From Massilia sp. TS11 (GTDB lineage: Bacteria; Pseudomonadota; Gammaproteobacteria; Burkholderiales; Burkholderiaceae_D): a stretch of DNA of 64,000 nucleotides. Below the pieces are notes generated by a model that ran no database searches, was not told where the DNA came from, and saw nothing but the letters and a program-made list of their open reading frames with translations. The translations under genes were made by a program, and so were the position numbers. Shown in pieces: positions 62,589 through 64,000 of the stretch. Within the stretch, counting starts at the first letter, position 1; every line of letters starts with the position of its first letter. Location: assembly GCF_022012445.1 (NCBI RefSeq), contig NZ_JAKLTS010000005.1:299199-363198 (forward strand), given 5' to 3'.

Positions 62589-62888
62589 ATGAGAATCGTG
62601 AGCTTTTCTGATGCTCGCAACAACCTGCGGGCAGTGATCGAACAAGTGGTTGAGGATGCTGACGTAACGATCATTTCGCGCAGGGATGCACCCGACGCAG
62701 TCCTAATGTCCCTCGATCATTACAACAGCCTTATTGAGACTGTGCATTTGCTGAGTTCACCTGCCAATGCTGCGCACTTGGCAAAATCCCTTTCACAGGC
62801 TCGTGCAGGTCAGGCGACACATCGGGAGTTAATTGACAGCTCCGACGCAGGGGACCCACAAAATGCTCAACTTGAAGTTCACCGATGA
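62589..62888 (+). CDS. yefM: Antitoxin YefM (Phd/YefM family)
   Basis: 99 residues. MRIVSFSDARNNLRAVIEQV and the middle VTIISRRDAPDAVLMSLDHYNSLIET are the Phd/YefM DNA-binding fold, and the flexible C-terminal half (LSQARAGQATHRELID) would wrap the toxin. It neutralises YoeB and represses its own operon. A promoter and operator pair are recognisable at 62467-62520. The gene overlaps yoeB by 26 bp. Base composition appears nearer 50% G+C than the rest of the window, in keeping with transfer. Confidence 0.93.
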   Translation: MRIVSFSDARNNLRAVIEQVVEDADVTIISRRDAPDAVLMSLDHYNSLIETVHLLSSPANAAHLAKSLSQARAGQATHRELIDSSDAGDPQNAQLEVHR

Positions 62889-63120
62889 GGCGTGGGAAAC
62901 CTATCTGTTCTGGCAAACGCAGGACAAGAAGACACTTAAACGTATCAATGACTTAATTCAAGCAGCCAGAAGGGATCCTTCGGGAGGAATTGGTAAACCT
63001 GAAGCATTGAAGCACAGTCTCAGTGGGTGCTGGTCACGCCGGATCGACGAAACCAATCGGCTTGTCTATGCAGTTCAAAATGATGAACTGGTCATCATTT
63101 CGTGTCGCTACCATTACTGA
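62863..63120 (+). CDS. yoeB: Toxin YoeB (mRNA interferase)
   Basis: 85 residues from the ATG at 62863. E. coli YoeB uses Glu46, Arg65, His83 and Tyr84 on the ribosome; here Glu47, Arg66, His84 and Tyr85 are in matching places (GIGKPEALKHSLSGCWSRRI and the terminal CRYHY). It cleaves mRNA in the ribosomal A site when YefM is degraded. The length and the active site indicate a working toxin. The start lies inside yefM, so translation is probably coupled. Confidence 0.94.
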   Translation: MLNLKFTDEAWETYLFWQTQDKKTLKRINDLIQAARRDPSGGIGKPEALKHSLSGCWSRRIDETNRLVYAVQNDELVIISCRYHY

Positions 63121-63206
63121 GATTGAACCATTAGAGAATCCCATCAATGATGCCGAAGCATTCCTCATGAGAACTCAGCGCCAGGAACCGCGCCCCTAGA
63201 GGGTGG

Positions 63207-63890
63207 TTAAGCCGAGGGATCCCACAGCAGCGCGAGTGCAAGCGCAGCCATGGTGACCGGCTCCCGCAATGCAGTGCCGGACGCGGGGCGCCACAGGCGT
63301 GGCGTCAAGCCATTGAGTTCGATGGCCCCGACAACTTTGCCGTCATGTCTGAAGACGTAGCCGATGGGTGCCTCCAGTGGCAGAGATGAGCCGCGCACCT
63401 CGTGGACCGATTCCACCTCGAGCGTGGTACCGCCCATCGAGAATTGGCCGCTACGCTCGGCTTTCATCGTCATGCTGACCACCGGGGCGTTCATCTTCAG
63501 CTGGGCGCTACGCGATCCACGCCATTCGCATTCGAACGAGAACGGCTTTGCGTTGGCCGCTATGACTTTCCACGTTACCTCAACCGCCTTGCCGCTGCAG
63601 GCCGCTTCGGTGCGACTGCCATCTGCGAGCACGAGCGAATAGCGCGTCGATGCACTGCTCCAATTAACCACAGAAAACAGGTCAACGCGATCGAGCCCGC
63701 GGCTGAAGGTGCCCGTCTCAGCGGACAGCGAGAAGCTGCCGTTGCGCCCAGCTCCAAGGCCCTGAACAGATTCAGCGCGTTCAGCAGCGATGGATGCGGG
63801 GAGGCTCATTTCTGCGGCAGGCAGACCAGCACAACCGGTCAACACAACTGCAGAAGCGGCAAATAGAGCTTGAAATAAGGGGCGCAGCAT
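63207..63890 (-). CDS. Hypothetical lipoprotein
   Basis: 227 residues with a signal peptide and lipobox LTGC (Cys19). The mature part is beta-rich (FSLSAETGTFSRGLDRVDLF, YSLVLADGSRTEAAC, AQLKMNAPVVSMTMKAERSG) and ends in a hydrophobic stretch (AALALALLW). I recognise no named family. It should be anchored in a membrane and face the periplasm. It stands alone; a consensus TATAAT lies upstream. Confidence 0.8.
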   Translation of the reverse strand: MLRPLFQALFAASAVVLTGCAGLPAAEMSLPASIAAERAESVQGLGAGRNGSFSLSAETGTFSRGLDRVDLFSVVNWSSASTRYSLVLADGSRTEAACSGKAVEVTWKVIAANAKPFSFECEWRGSRSAQLKMNAPVVSMTMKAERSGQFSMGGTTLEVESVHEVRGSSLPLEAPIGYVFRHDGKVVGAIELNGLTPRLWRPASGTALREPVTMAALALALLWDPSA

Positions 63891-63924
63891 GAGGATCGGT
63901 CGGCAGTAAGTAACTTAACGGGCG

Positions 63925-63930
63925 ATTATA
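63925..63930 (-). promoter_or_regulatory. -10 box candidate of the lipoprotein gene
   Basis: A consensus TATAAT on the minus strand (63930-63925), about 35 bp before the lipoprotein ATG. No good -35 hexamer at the right distance was seen. Confidence 0.4.
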
Positions 63931-64000
63931 GTCACCCTGACCGGCGCAATTGTCCTCAGTTTGTCGTGAAAGTTGCGAAACATGCCCCGCTACAAACACC

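Noticed and set aside
63781..63999. Short minus-strand frame at the right edge
   Set aside because: It overlaps the start of the lipoprotein gene in another frame and has no family-like features.

Overview
The window is G+C-rich chromosomal DNA packed with genes that often overlap by ATGA or TAATG. Gene content (NAD synthesis from aspartate, queE-queD-tadA, rlhA, exosortase-A-type polysaccharide accessory genes, DUF3422, MASE3/GGDEF/EAL signalling, WS/DGAT) points to a free-living betaproteobacterium of the Oxalobacteraceae (Massilia/Duganella/Janthinobacterium type). That placement is inference from gene families; there is no rRNA here. I found no tRNA, rRNA, CRISPR array, prophage or transposase, and no gap longer than about 225 bp.

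Left part (1-16146): the end of an exported ankyrin protein; a PRMT-like methyltransferase with a strong terminator and a palindromic repeat; then a tightly coupled minus-strand operon (PepSY membrane protein, DUF2271, DUF4198, ApbE, membrane-anchored diflavin reductase) that looks like an extracytoplasmic flavin electron-transfer chain. The DUF2271 protein carries a DxxSGAT motif of the kind ApbE flavinylates. After rlhA, a HAF-repeat protein and a CHAD protein comes a polysaccharide block: tviB-like dehydrogenase, two glycosyltransferases, and an acyl carrier protein with two hydrolases of the exosortase-A accessory type. The carrier protein lacks the phosphopantetheine serine and hydrolase 1 lacks its expected catalytic residues; no exosortase is present.

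Middle part (16206-29600): nadB faces a long minus-strand run, read from queE through queD, tadA, a hydrolase, a WS/DGAT acyltransferase, another hydrolase, LD-carboxypeptidase, a FAD oxidoreductase, a DUF418 membrane protein and ybiT to nadA and nadC, many genes translationally coupled.

Signalling part (29736-46266): a PAS-GGDEF cyclase, an RTX metalloprotease with DUF4214, a secreted nuclease, a 7TM histidine kinase, a thioesterase, an RlmN-type radical SAM enzyme, a REC-EAL phosphodiesterase, a CheY-like regulator coupled to a large hybrid kinase, DUF3422, an orphan pseudopilin and a MASE3-PAS-GGDEF-EAL protein. Cyclic-di-GMP turnover is a clear theme.

Right part (46338-64000): a LysR gene divergent from dabB-dabA, an energy-coupled inorganic carbon transporter; an S41-type peptidase; a VOC protein; an SDR-SnoaL fusion divergent from an AraC regulator; a TonB-dependent receptor; a lipase-like hydrolase; a LytS/LytTR-type pair divergent from a DUF2306 membrane protein; a yefM-yoeB toxin-antitoxin locus with a recognisable operator; and a lipoprotein. 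The palindrome GGGGTCAGACCCC with A/T flanks occurs at three intergenic sites (near 1700, 46300 and 52800).
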